19,769 nucleotides of DNA from an uncultured Acidaminococcus sp. (GTDB lineage: Bacteria; Bacillota; Negativicutes; Acidaminococcales; Acidaminococcaceae). Below, piece by piece: positions 6,344-12,412 of this stretch. How positions within the stretch are numbered: the stretch's first letter is position 1; each line of letters opens with the position of its first letter. The stretch lies in assembly GCA_900770265.1 (NCBI GenBank), contig CAAGJR010000093.1, positions 1 to 19,769 of the forward strand, read 5' to 3'. The position numbers were made by a program, and so were the translations under genes. Below the pieces are notes generated by a model, which was not told where the DNA came from, searched no databases, and saw only the letters and a program-made list of their open reading frames with translations.

Positions 6344-7378
6344 CTGCATCTTCACGTTCAGCACCTGGTACCGGTTCCCGGCATCGTAATCGAAATGCCA
6401 CCATTCCATGTCGCTGGCCGTGAAGCCCTGCAGCGTCATCTGCTGGCGCAGCAGGTCCCGCAGGGCCCGCTGGCGTTCCGTACCCCCGGCGAACCGGGCG
6501 AACTGGGCCGGGCTGGGCTCGTCGAAATCCGAGATCATGGTCACCGGTTCCCCGGTCTGCAGGTCATACAGACTCACATCCACGCTGCGCCCGGAGTTGT
6601 GGCTGTACCCCTCCTCCGCCTTGGGCAGCATGTCCGCGTGGTCCTTGCCCAGGGCCAGGGTGGCCAGCTTGAAATCGCTCCAGCTGCGGTACCCTTCCCA
6701 GATCACCAGGCCGTAGCCGTATTGCCGCAGCCCGCTCTGCACCCTTGCCAGGGCCTGGGCGGCACTGCGGTCCAGGTACGCCTTCTGGCTCAGCACCAGG
6801 GGCACCCCGAACAGGTTGTTGCTGGTGGTATACCGCAGGTCCAGCTTCGCCCCCGGCACCACCGTGCTGATATCCACCAGGTCCGCCGTCTTGTCATAGG
6901 GCAGGCTGGGTGGGGTGGCCGCCTCCGCCTGCTGGCGCAGGGTCTCCATGGGCTGGGCCGGCGCAATCCGCACCGCCTTGCCGCTTTCCCCGTTGGTGAA
7001 CCGGCGGGTGTAGCTCTTCTGCCCCAGATTCAGGCTGATGCCCTGGCCGTTCTTGTCCCGGTCGAACCGCACCGTGCTGTCCGAATCGGTGTTGGGCCCC
7101 GTCTCCCGCAGGTCGTAGTTGTCGTAATGGTTCTTCGCCAGGGTGAACGTGTTGGCCCCGGTAAAGTCCTTATCCTTGGGCAAAAACCGGTACAGCAGCT
7201 GCAGGTGTCCGTTGTTTTCCCGCACCGCCAGCGATTCTCCGTTGCCCTGGTAGAAGCCGATCAGGGCTTCCTCGTCTTTGCTGGGTTCGTCCGGCAGCCA
7301 GGCCCCGGCCATACAGGGCAGGGCCAGCCCCAGACACAGGGCCGCCGTCAGCAGCCCCATCCGTTTATGCATTTTCAT
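6341..7378 (-). CDS. Exported M15-family D,D-dipeptidase/carboxypeptidase (VanX-like)
   Basis: A 345-residue zinc peptidase of the M15D (VanX/DdpX) type, which hydrolyses D-Ala-D-Ala or trims peptidoglycan stem peptides. Residues 1-26 look like a signal peptide ending AMAGA. Residues about 33-140 form an unrecognised, probably beta-rich extra domain absent from VanX itself. The C-terminal 165-345 carries the family residues: Arg231 in EGYRSW, zinc ligands H260 and D267 in SHNSGRSVDVSL, catalytic E325 and zinc ligand H328 in EWWHFDY. The start at 7378 has AGGAGG six bases upstream, inside the end of the histidine kinase gene (14-bp overlap), so the two are co-translated. A frame-open extension further upstream is not coding. 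The export signal suggests periplasmic wall remodelling rather than cytoplasmic dipeptide removal. Confidence 0.88.
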   Translation of the reverse strand: MKMHKRMGLLTAALCLGLALPCMAGAWLPDEPSKDEEALIGFYQGNGESLAVRENNGHLQLLYRFLPKDKDFTGANTFTLAKNHYDNYDLRETGPNTDSDSTVRFDRDKNGQGISLNLGQKSYTRRFTNGESGKAVRIAPAQPMETLRQQAEAATPPSLPYDKTADLVDISTVVPGAKLDLRYTTSNNLFGVPLVLSQKAYLDRSAAQALARVQSGLRQYGYGLVIWEGYRSWSDFKLATLALGKDHADMLPKAEEGYSHNSGRSVDVSLYDLQTGEPVTMISDFDEPSPAQFARFAGGTERQRALRDLLRQQMTLQGFTASDMEWWHFDYDAGNRYQVLNVKMQ

Positions 7379-9014
7379 GATTGTCCTCCTGCTCAATGGT
7401 GGCATCCTCCGGCTCGGGGTGCACATTCTCCACCACTTCCGCCTCGTGGGCCCCGTCCGGTGCCACATGGCTGGGCGGCGTGTAGGGCGGGAACGTGATG
7501 ATGAACGCCGTGCCCTTGCCCACCTGGCTCTGCACCTGCACCCTGGCCTTGTGCATGCGGATGATCTCCCTGCCGATGGCCAGTCCCAGGCCCGTGCCCG
7601 GAATGTGGCGGGAATGGGATTTATCCGCCTTGTAGAACCGCTCCCAGATGTAGGGGATGTCCTCTTCGGGGATGCCGTAGCCATGGTCCGCCACCGTCAG
7701 CACCGTTGCCTTCTGGGCGTTCTGCATCACCTGGAACCGGATCATGGACGAATCCGGGGAATACTTCATGGCGTTGTCCCCCAAAATCATCACCAGCTGG
7801 TACAGCCGGTCCCCGTTACCGTACACCAGCAGGCTGTCGTCCACATACTGTTCCAGCCGGATGTCCCGCTGTTTGGCCTTGCCTTCCAGCATGCTGCACA
7901 CGCTCTCCACGATCTTGCCCAGGGGGATGGGTTCCATTTCCTCGCCCTCGCCCCGCTGCAGCCGGCTGATGTCCAGCAGTTCCTTGATGAGCCGCTGCAG
8001 CCGCTGGGTCTCGTCGTTGATCAGCTTACGGTATTTCTTCACATCTTCCGGGTCCGTGATGGTGCCGTCCGACAGGGCCTCGTTGTAGCCCTGGATGATG
8101 GTGATGGGCGTCCGCAGCTCGTGGCTTACATTGGCCACGAAGTCCCGGCGCATCTTCTCCATCTTCCGGCTTTTCAGCACGAACTGCTCCAGGTCACGGC
8201 TCAGGGAGTTCAGGCTGCGGCCCAGGTCGGCGATCTCGTCGTTGCCGTCCACCGCCACCTTCAGGGAATAGTCCCCGGAGGCGATGGCCCTGGCCGCGTT
8301 CTTCATGGAAATCAGCGGTTTCACCATGCGCCGGCTGAGGCCGCTGACGATCACCACGCTGATGCACAGGGCGATGATCCCCACGATGATGGTGTACAGG
8401 TAGATGTCCTTCAGCACCTTGTTCAGGCCGCCCAGGGGCGAAGCCAGCAGCATGGCGCCGGTCACGGTCCCGTTGGCGTCCTTCAGGGGGATGCCCACCA
8501 TGAGCACCTGTTCCTTATAATAAGGATGGAAAATCCGTTCGTTCACCCGGTCGCCGCCGTACACCTTGCTCAGGATCAGGTGGAACCGGTTCTTGCCGGT
8601 GCTGTCCGACCGCAGCTGCTGGTCGATGGCCGCCACGCTCTTCATCCATTTGTCCCGGCGCCGGGCCGCCTGTTCCTGCTGGCTGCTGCCGTCCCCGTGG
8701 ATCTGTTCGAAGTCGGACATGGTCTCCGAAGCCCCGATCAGTTCATACTGGGTGTTGAACAGCCAGATCCGGGCCCCCACCAGCTGGTCCATGCTGGTCA
8801 GATAATCCCGCAAAATGGCTGGATCCATGTTCAGAGCATTGAAATACCGCACCATGACGGCCACCTGGCCGCCCTTGTCGTTCAGTTCCAGTTCCTTGGT
8901 GCGGAAGAAGTAATCGGTGATCAGATAGCTGAGCCCGATGGAAATGCCGATGATGATAGTCAGAATCAGGCCCATGTAACTGTACATGAGCCTGGTGCTT
9001 AATGATTTCTTCAC
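7365..9014 (-). CDS. Sensor histidine kinase (HAMP, HisKA, HATPase)
   Basis: A 549-residue membrane kinase of the WalK/PhoR/VanS-like class. TM1 (about 12-34) and TM2 (about 204-226) flank a periplasmic sensor of some 170 residues. HAMP follows (about 228-280), then the HisKA domain with phospho-acceptor H298 in VSHELRTP. The ATPase domain has the N box with N414 (LGDNAMKYSP), G1 DHGYGIP (443-449) and G2 GTGLGLAI (473-480). An acidic tail (511-549) extends past the usual end. It starts at GTG 9014, whose bases form a GTGA overlap with the stop of the response regulator gene, so translation is coupled. It presumably phosphorylates that regulator; the signal is unknown, but the co-operonic D,D-peptidase suggests envelope sensing. 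Confidence 0.95.
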   Translation of the reverse strand: MKKSLSTRLMYSYMGLILTIIIGISIGLSYLITDYFFRTKELELNDKGGQVAVMVRYFNALNMDPAILRDYLTSMDQLVGARIWLFNTQYELIGASETMSDFEQIHGDGSSQQEQAARRRDKWMKSVAAIDQQLRSDSTGKNRFHLILSKVYGGDRVNERIFHPYYKEQVLMVGIPLKDANGTVTGAMLLASPLGGLNKVLKDIYLYTIIVGIIALCISVVIVSGLSRRMVKPLISMKNAARAIASGDYSLKVAVDGNDEIADLGRSLNSLSRDLEQFVLKSRKMEKMRRDFVANVSHELRTPITIIQGYNEALSDGTITDPEDVKKYRKLINDETQRLQRLIKELLDISRLQRGEGEEMEPIPLGKIVESVCSMLEGKAKQRDIRLEQYVDDSLLVYGNGDRLYQLVMILGDNAMKYSPDSSMIRFQVMQNAQKATVLTVADHGYGIPEEDIPYIWERFYKADKSHSRHIPGTGLGLAIGREIIRMHKARVQVQSQVGKGTAFIITFPPYTPPSHVAPDGAHEAEVVENVHPEPEDATIEQEDNHENA

Positions 9015-9715
9015 TTGTCTTTTTTAACCTCGAACTTGTACCCCACGCCCCAAACGGTCATGATGTCCCAGGCAGAATCCGGCGGAATGGCCAGTTTGTG
9101 GCGCACCCGTTTGATGTGGGTATCCACGGTCCGGGTATCGCCGTAGTAGGTGTAGCCCCAGATCTTTTCCAGCAGCTGGTTGCGGCTGAACACGATGCCC
9201 GGGTTGGAGGCCAGGCACCACAAGAGTTCCATTTCCTTGGCCGTGAACGTGATTTCCCGGCCGAAGGCCACCACCCGGTATTCGCTCAGGTTGATCATCA
9301 GGTCCGGGTATTCCAGCACCTGTTTGTTCTGGGTGTTCAGAGAGGCGTTGGTCCGGCGCAGCACCGCCTTGACCCGTGCCACCACTTCCCGGGTGTTGAA
9401 GGGTTTGGAGATGTAGTCGTCCGCGCCGATTTCCAGGCCCAAAATCCGGTCATCGTCGGAATCCTTGGCCGTCAGCATGATGATGGGGATGTCGGAGATC
9501 TTCCGCACCTGTTTGCACACTTCCAGCCCGTCCAGTACGGGCATCATGATGTCCAGCAGGATGATGTCCGGTTTGCCGGCCTGGACCTGCACCAGGGCCT
9601 CGGCCCCGTCGGCGGCTTCAATGACCTTGAAGCCTTCCTTTTTAAAATAAATACTCAGGATCTCGCGGATCTGAGGTTCATCGTCTGCAATCAATACGGT
9701 TTGTTGTTTGTTCAT
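9011..9715 (-). CDS. OmpR/PhoB-family response regulator
   Basis: A 234-residue two-component regulator. The receiver domain (1-120) has the acidic pocket D11-D12, phospho-acceptor D55 (LLDIMMP), T82 and K104 (SKPF). The C-terminal 135-230 is a winged helix-turn-helix DNA-binding domain, with the usual RTVDTHIKRVRHKL recognition region and a final GYKFE turn. First gene of the regulator-kinase-peptidase operon, preceded by GAGGG 7-8 bases before the ATG and by a consensus TATAAT box. It likely controls its own operon and perhaps wall genes; the target genes cannot be told from sequence. Confidence 0.96.
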   Translation of the reverse strand: MNKQQTVLIADDEPQIREILSIYFKKEGFKVIEAADGAEALVQVQAGKPDIILLDIMMPVLDGLEVCKQVRKISDIPIIMLTAKDSDDDRILGLEIGADDYISKPFNTREVVARVKAVLRRTNASLNTQNKQVLEYPDLMINLSEYRVVAFGREITFTAKEMELLWCLASNPGIVFSRNQLLEKIWGYTYYGDTRTVDTHIKRVRHKLAIPPDSAWDIMTVWGVGYKFEVKKDK

Positions 9716-9734
9716 AGCTAACCCTCGCTATTCT

Positions 9735-9748
9735 GGCAGCAAGCTGCC
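9735..9748 (-). promoter_or_regulatory. Short perfect dyad in the 5' leader of the two-component operon
   Basis: GGCAGC and GCTGCC (9735-9740, 9743-9748) form a 6-bp perfect stem with a 2-base core, between the -10 box and the ribosome site. It may be an operator half-site pair or a leader hairpin. Confidence 0.35.
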
Positions 9749-9768
9749 GGGATGTTTCCATAAAGAGT

Positions 9769-9777
9769 ATTATAGCA
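9769..9777 (-). promoter_or_regulatory. Extended -10 promoter of the two-component/peptidase operon
   Basis: The minus strand reads TGCTATAAT, an exact TATAAT (complement of 9769-9774) preceded by TGn. It lies about 55 bp upstream of the response regulator start. The -35 region is poor, which is typical of extended -10 promoters. Confidence 0.65.
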
Positions 9778-9815
9778 TAAATCCAGGAAAAGGTGATGAA
9801 AGGAAGGGGAAAAAG

Positions 9816-9850
9816 ACAGTGGGTAGTGATTAGTGGTTAGTGATTAGTGG
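9816..9850. repeat. Heptamer tandem array, TTAGTGG type x5
   Basis: Units ACAGTGG, GTAGTGA, TTAGTGG, TTAGTGA, TTAGTGG in 7-bp register, about 40 bp upstream of the -10 box of the two-component operon. It opens the 9816-10118 repeat-filled gap. Confidence 0.85.
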
Positions 9851-9862
9851 ATGTACTGTCGG

Positions 9863-9941
9863 ACTCTCATGGCGTTACGGTCGATGGGTACGTTGCGGGG
9901 CGGGTTTACCGCCGGCCTGCGGCCTCTGGTAAACCCCTACG
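9863..9941. repeat. Palindromic intergenic module, family D, copy 2
   Basis: Same plan as 6165-6246: ACTCTCATGGCGTTACGG at the left, then stem GGGTTTACC (9902-9910) with GGTAAACCC (9928-9936) around the same CCGCCGGCCTGCGGCCTCT insert. Compared with copy 1 the stem differs on both sides and stays paired. Confidence 0.75.
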
Positions 9942-10004
9942 AAAATAAAACCCTACGAATACCTTGCAGGAGCATTCGAATTCCATCGGACCTTTTACTT
10001 TGTT

Positions 10005-10036
10005 TCCGTAGGGGCTCACCCGTTGGTGAGCCCGCC
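10005..10036. repeat. GTAGGGG-type hairpin
   Basis: Perfect 9-bp stem GGGCTCACC (10012-10020) and GGTGAGCCC (10025-10033) with loop CGTT, introduced by CCGTAGGGG. This is the short form of the GTAGGGG module seen at 10703 and 19293. Confidence 0.65.
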
Positions 10037-10055
10037 ACCGCGGTCTGTTTCGTTC

Positions 10056-10080
10056 AAAAAAATCCGCCACCGCGGATTTT
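10056..10080 (-). terminator. Second terminator-like hairpin downstream of the DtxR-family gene
   Basis: AAAATCCGC (10059-10067) and GCGGATTTT (10072-10080) form a perfect 9-bp stem with loop CACC. On the minus strand the stem merges into a run of seven T. It may back up the terminator at 10121-10147. Confidence 0.6.
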
Positions 10081-10090
10081 CTCCTTCGGC

Positions 10091-10118
10091 GTATGACGTA
10101 TGACCTATGACGTATGAC
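10091..10118. repeat. Heptamer tandem array, GTATGAC x4
   Basis: Units GTATGAC, GTATGAC, CTATGAC, GTATGAC in exact register. It lies immediately distal to the DtxR-family terminator, and its last base is 2 bp from the stem's A-run. The unit is the same as at 119-132, 10 kb away. Confidence 0.85.
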
Positions 10119-10147
10119 AAAAAAGCCGCCCACCAGGGGCGGCTTTT
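10119..10147 (-). terminator. Rho-independent terminator of the DtxR-family gene
   Basis: AAAAGCCGCCC (10121-10131) pairs perfectly with GGGCGGCTTTT (10137-10147). On the minus strand it is followed by a T run (complement of 10119-10124). It starts 2 bp after the stop codon at 10150. Confidence 0.9.
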
Positions 10148-10149
10148 CC

Positions 10150-10533
10150 TTACCGTTTCGACCGCAGTCTCACGTATTCTTTTTTCAGCGCCTCGAACGT
10201 CTCGTCGCTGATGTCGTGCTCGATCTTGCAGGCATCGTGTTCCGCGTGTTCCTTCGACACCCCCAGGTTCACCAGGATCAGCGTCAGCACCTGGTGCCGC
10301 TCGTAGATCCGTTCGGCAATGTCCCGGCCCGTTTCCGTCAGGTTCACGAACCCGGAATCGTCCACGGTCACCAGACCCTCCTTGCGGAATTTTTTCATGG
10401 CCACGCTGATGGTGGGTTTCGAATACCCCATTTCGTTGGCGATGTCGATGGACCGCACCAGCCCCAGACGGTTCTTCAGGATCAGGATGGTCTCCAGATA
10501 CATTTCCGTCGATTCAGTTTCATGGAATTCCAT
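10150..10533 (-). CDS. DtxR/MntR-family metal-dependent repressor, short form
   Basis: A 127-residue cytoplasmic repressor with the N-terminal winged helix (about 8-65; recognition helix near SKPTISVAMKKF, 38-49) and the metal-binding dimerisation domain (about 66-125). The C-terminal SH3-like domain of full-length DtxR is absent, as in MntR. The likely metal ligands are M11 in STEMYLETI, H80, H99, C102, E105 and H106 (ACKIEH). This is the Met/Cys set of iron-responsive DtxR/IdeR, not the Asp/Glu set of B. subtilis MntR, so an iron role is at least as likely as manganese. It is monocistronic, with its own promoter and terminator. The start has AGGGGA upstream. No metal transporter is adjacent. 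Confidence 0.9.
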   Translation of the reverse strand: MEFHETESTEMYLETILILKNRLGLVRSIDIANEMGYSKPTISVAMKKFRKEGLVTVDDSGFVNLTETGRDIAERIYERHQVLTLILVNLGVSKEHAEHDACKIEHDISDETFEALKKEYVRLRSKR

Positions 10534-10554
10534 AACAATTTCCCCTATACATAG

Positions 10555-10570
10555 CGTATCTTGTGATACG
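10555..10570. promoter_or_regulatory. Candidate operator dyad of the DtxR-family gene
   Basis: CGTATC, TTGT, GATACG: a perfect 6+6 dyad 22-37 bp upstream of the start codon and downstream of the predicted -10 box, a position suited to self-repression. It does not match the DtxR or MntR consensus boxes, so assignment rests on position alone; a leader hairpin is the alternative. Confidence 0.4.
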
Positions 10571-10592
10571 AGATTTTACTGTCGTACTACAT

Positions 10593-10621
10593 ATTGTACA
10601 CCATCCCTGACATTTGTGCAA
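10593..10621 (-). promoter_or_regulatory. Sigma-70 promoter of the DtxR-family gene
   Basis: On the minus strand TTGCAC (complement of 10616-10621), a 17-bp spacer and TACAAT (complement of 10593-10598). Both boxes are close to consensus and the spacing is ideal. The predicted start of transcription is near 10586. Confidence 0.7.
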
Positions 10622-10630
10622 ACGGCGGGC

Positions 10631-10655
10631 CACGACCGGTTCCGAACCGGTCGTG
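10631..10655. repeat. Perfect 11-bp hairpin upstream of the DtxR-family promoter
   Basis: CACGACCGGTT (10631-10641) and AACCGGTCGTG (10645-10655) pair fully around a 3-base loop. There is no T-run, so it is not an obvious terminator. It lies between the -35 box and a heptamer array. Confidence 0.6.
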
Positions 10656-10690
10656 CCAGTGGGTAGTGGGTAGTGGCTGGTGGTTAGTGG
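10656..10690. repeat. Heptamer tandem array, TTAGTGG type x5
   Basis: Units CCAGTGG, GTAGTGG, GTAGTGG, CTGGTGG, TTAGTGG in 7-bp register, directly after the 10631-10655 hairpin. It opens the 10656-11075 repeat-filled gap upstream of the DtxR-family gene. Confidence 0.8.
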
Positions 10691-10702
10691 CTGTGCTGTT
10701 GT

Positions 10703-10783
10703 CGTAGGGGCGGGTCGGTGACCCGCCCGCCAGGTCCGGATGGTTGGCATTGATGCGGGTCGATCACCGATCGACCCCTACAG
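10703..10783. repeat. Palindromic intergenic module, family C, copy 1
   Basis: About 80 bp with ends GTAGGGG and CCCCTAC. The left hairpin is GCGGGT/ACCCGC; the right hairpin is GGGTCGAT/ATCGACCC. The right part (10725-10792) is repeated directly at 10984-11051 with only a few differences, and a full copy lies at 19293-19375. Confidence 0.8.
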
Positions 10784-10792
10784 TTTGGGTGG

Positions 10793-10876
10793 GCTCACGG
10801 CGTTACGGCCGATGGATACGTTTCGGGGCGGGTTTACCGGGCGGGATCGCTCCGCGACCCTTGGTAAACCCCTACG
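10793..10876. repeat. Palindromic intergenic module, family D, copy 3
   Basis: GCTCACGGCGTTACGG at the left and stem GGGTTTACC (10830-10838) with GGTAAACCC (10863-10871). The insert differs from copies 1 and 2 and contains its own hairpin GGGCGGGATCGC/GCGACCC, so the loop is exchangeable. Confidence 0.75.
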
Positions 10877-10904
10877 GATTGAAATCGAACAATCGATGTT
10901 ACTC

Positions 10905-10956
10905 CGTAGGGGCGCACCAAGACTGGCGGAACGCCATGTCGCCCGGTGCGCCCGTC
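10905..10956. repeat. GTAGGGG-type hairpin module
   Basis: Introduced by CCGTAGGGG. Stem GGGCGCACC (10910-10918) pairs with GGTGCGCCC (10945-10953) around a 26-base insert. It is another stem variant of the same module type. Confidence 0.6.
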
Positions 10957-10983
10957 CCTGGCCTGATGGTTTTCTCATTCAAA

Positions 10984-11051
10984 GCCCGCCAGGTCCGGAT
11001 GTTTGGCGTTGGTGCGGGTCGATCACCGATCGACCCCTACAGTTTGGGTGG
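10984..11051. repeat. Direct repeat of the right part of family C (68 bp)
   Basis: Equal in length to 10725-10792 and nearly identical, ending in CCCCTACAGTTTGGGTGG. It lacks the GTAGGGG left hairpin and is instead joined to the 10905 module, suggesting recombination or duplication between modules. Confidence 0.8.
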
Positions 11052-11075
11052 CAGCCCGTTTTAGGACGTATGCCA

Positions 11076-11108
11076 AAAATAGACCGCCCCGGATGGGACG
11101 GTCTTTTT
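11076..11108 (-). terminator. Rho-independent terminator of the OmpA-like gene
   Basis: AGACCG-C-CCC (11081-11090) pairs with GGG-A-CGGTCT (11095-11104), with one mismatch and loop GGAT. On the minus strand the stem is followed by TATTTTTGG. It starts about 18 bp after the stop. Confidence 0.85.
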
Positions 11109-11125
11109 CTGTACGGATCTCGGAA

Positions 11126-12181
11126 TTATTTGTGTTCCCAGATATCCACACGACGGTTGTCGGCTTTGCCCTGTTCGGTAGCGTTGGAAGCTACAGGGTT
11201 GTTTTCGCCTTTGTAGTTCAGTTTCATACGATCAGCGGCTACGCCGTTGTCGTTGGCATACTTGGCTACGTTCAGCACACGACGTTTGGACAGATCTTCG
11301 TTGTAAGCGTCAGAAGCGTCGCTGTCGGTGTTGCCGACCAGTTTGAAGGTGGAATCCGGATGAGCTTTGGCTACAGCAACGAAGTTGGCCAGTTTGCCGG
11401 CTTCAGAAGCTTTCGGGGTATCCACGTCGCTGTCGAAGTGGATGCTGTCCAGATAGTAATCGTTGTACACATGAGCCGGAGCCACAGGGGTTTCAGCAAC
11501 CGGTGCAACCGGTTCTTCAACCACCGGAGCAGCCTTCTTGTGGCCGCCGAACCGATAGGACAGGCCTACCAGGAAGCCACGATATTTGATGTTGTTATCG
11601 TCATCCAGCTTGGTATCTACATACCGGTAACCGGCATTCAGATCCCAGTTGTCAGCGAAGGTGTAAGCCAGGCCGGCATCCCATTGGCTGGTCTTCTTGG
11701 TGCCCAGGGCGCCTTCAGCATAGAAAGCCAGGTTCTTGGCCAGGTCGTATTTGGCGCGTACACCGAATTGGGCAACGTTGTTGATTACGCTGTCAGCGGT
11801 GCCGGTATGCGGACCATGGTAGCTGCCGTCGAAGTCATTGTTGATGCGGTTCCAGCCGGCGAACAGAGCCCAGTTCTTGTCCAGGCTGTATGCCAGGTTG
11901 ACTTCGTTCTGATCCCCGTCGGTCTTGAAGTCATCCATTTTGGTCTTCAGGCCACGGTACTTGTATTCCAGAGCCCATTTGTCGCTCAGGCCATAAGCCA
12001 GGCCGCCGTCGAAGTTCCATTTCGTGCTGGAATTTTCGCCGTCAAATTTGGCTTTGGGAGCCCAGGCACCCAGATCCATTTGCCATTCACCCTGTTCCCA
12101 GGAGGTTTGCGGTGCAGCGCACCCGATGGACGCAGCCGTAGCCAGAACAGCCAGCGTCACTGCAAATACTTTGTTCTTCAT
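11126..12181 (-). CDS. OmpA-like outer-membrane protein
   Basis: A 351-residue envelope protein anchoring outer membrane to peptidoglycan. Residues 1-22 are a signal peptide (MKNKVFAVTLAVLATAASIG, then CA). Residues about 26-212 give alternating aromatic strands of an 8-stranded beta-barrel ending YRFG. Residues 213-238 are a Pro/Val/Glu-rich linker. Residues about 240-348 form an OmpA C-terminal peptidoglycan-binding domain with the marker NEDLSKRRVLNVAKY (294-308). It demonstrates a diderm cell. The start at 12181 has AAGGA 8 bases upstream; an in-frame ATG 34 codons earlier lies in the promoter and can be dismissed. A TTGACA/TAAAAT promoter and own terminator indicate a strongly expressed single gene. 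Its codons look more uniform than those of its neighbours, consistent with high expression. Confidence 0.95.
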   Translation of the reverse strand: MKNKVFAVTLAVLATAASIGCAAPQTSWEQGEWQMDLGAWAPKAKFDGENSSTKWNFDGGLAYGLSDKWALEYKYRGLKTKMDDFKTDGDQNEVNLAYSLDKNWALFAGWNRINNDFDGSYHGPHTGTADSVINNVAQFGVRAKYDLAKNLAFYAEGALGTKKTSQWDAGLAYTFADNWDLNAGYRYVDTKLDDDNNIKYRGFLVGLSYRFGGHKKAAPVVEEPVAPVAETPVAPAHVYNDYYLDSIHFDSDVDTPKASEAGKLANFVAVAKAHPDSTFKLVGNTDSDASDAYNEDLSKRRVLNVAKYANDNGVAADRMKLNYKGENNPVASNATEQGKADNRRVDIWEHK

Positions 12182-12226
12182 TGCAGATTCCTTCTTCCGA
12201 TACAATTTTTGTACAAATGAAAAACA

Positions 12227-12241
12227 ACCGGACTGACCGGT
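12227..12241 (-). promoter_or_regulatory. Hairpin in the 5' leader of the OmpA-like mRNA
   Basis: ACCGG (12227-12231) and CCGGT (12237-12241) form a 5-bp stem with a 5-base loop, within about 15 bases of the predicted 5' end of the transcript. Such 5'-terminal hairpins stabilise ompA mRNA in E. coli; the same role here is inference. Confidence 0.4.
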
Positions 12242-12255
12242 CATTTCTTGAACAT

Positions 12256-12283
12256 ATTTTAACTCATTATGGATGAATGTCAA
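12256..12283 (-). promoter_or_regulatory. Sigma-70 promoter of the OmpA-like gene
   Basis: Consensus TTGACA (complement of 12278-12283), 16-bp spacer and TAAAAT (complement of 12256-12261), about 75 bp upstream of the start codon. Confidence 0.85.
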
Positions 12284-12317
12284 ATGAATAGTATGTGTCT
12301 TTTCTGTGACACGACAT

Positions 12318-12347
12318 AAAAAAAGGCGCCCGAAGGCGCCTTTTTTT
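12318..12347 (-). terminator. Rho-independent terminator between the exported-protein gene and the OmpA-like gene
   Basis: GGCGCC with flanking A7 (12318-12330) pairs with GGCGCC and T7 (12335-12347) around loop CGAA, a 13-bp perfect stem. It is followed by T on both strands. It ends the minus-strand transcript of the gene at 12413. Confidence 0.9.
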
Positions 12348-12378
12348 CATTCTGCCTGCGTCAGCAGGCATCCATCGG

Positions 12379-12406
12379 CTAGTGACTAGTGACCAGTGAC
12401 TAGTGA
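12379..12406. repeat. Heptamer tandem array, CTAGTGA x4
   Basis: Units CTAGTGA, CTAGTGA, CCAGTGA, CTAGTGA followed by CTG, as at 3367-3394. It ends 6 bp from the stop codon of the gene at 12413 and lies between that stop and its terminator, so it is transcribed in the 3' untranslated region. Confidence 0.85.
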
Positions 12407-12412
12407 CTGCTC

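Noticed and set aside
7379..7684. Open frame continuing upstream of the M15 peptidase start, inside the kinase gene.
   Set aside because: Its translation is Arg/Ser/Pro-rich shadow of the kinase; the ribosome site and signal peptide fix the start at 7378.
7278..9002. Long plus-strand open frames opposite genes, such as 7278-9002 and 15255-17084.
   Set aside because: They are antisense to confidently identified genes, are rich in His, Gly, Gln and Pro as expected for complements of GC-rich codons, and show no protein-family motifs.
6341..9715. A vancomycin-resistance (van) cluster.
   Set aside because: Only regulator, kinase and a VanX-like peptidase are present; there is no D-lactate dehydrogenase or D-Ala-D-Lac ligase gene and the peptidase is exported.
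12119..12181. Lipoprotein signal (SIGC) in the OmpA-like protein.
   Set aside because: The -3 position is Ser rather than Leu/Val/Ile, and a normal signal-peptidase I site follows within two residues; barrel proteins of this type are not usually lipidated.
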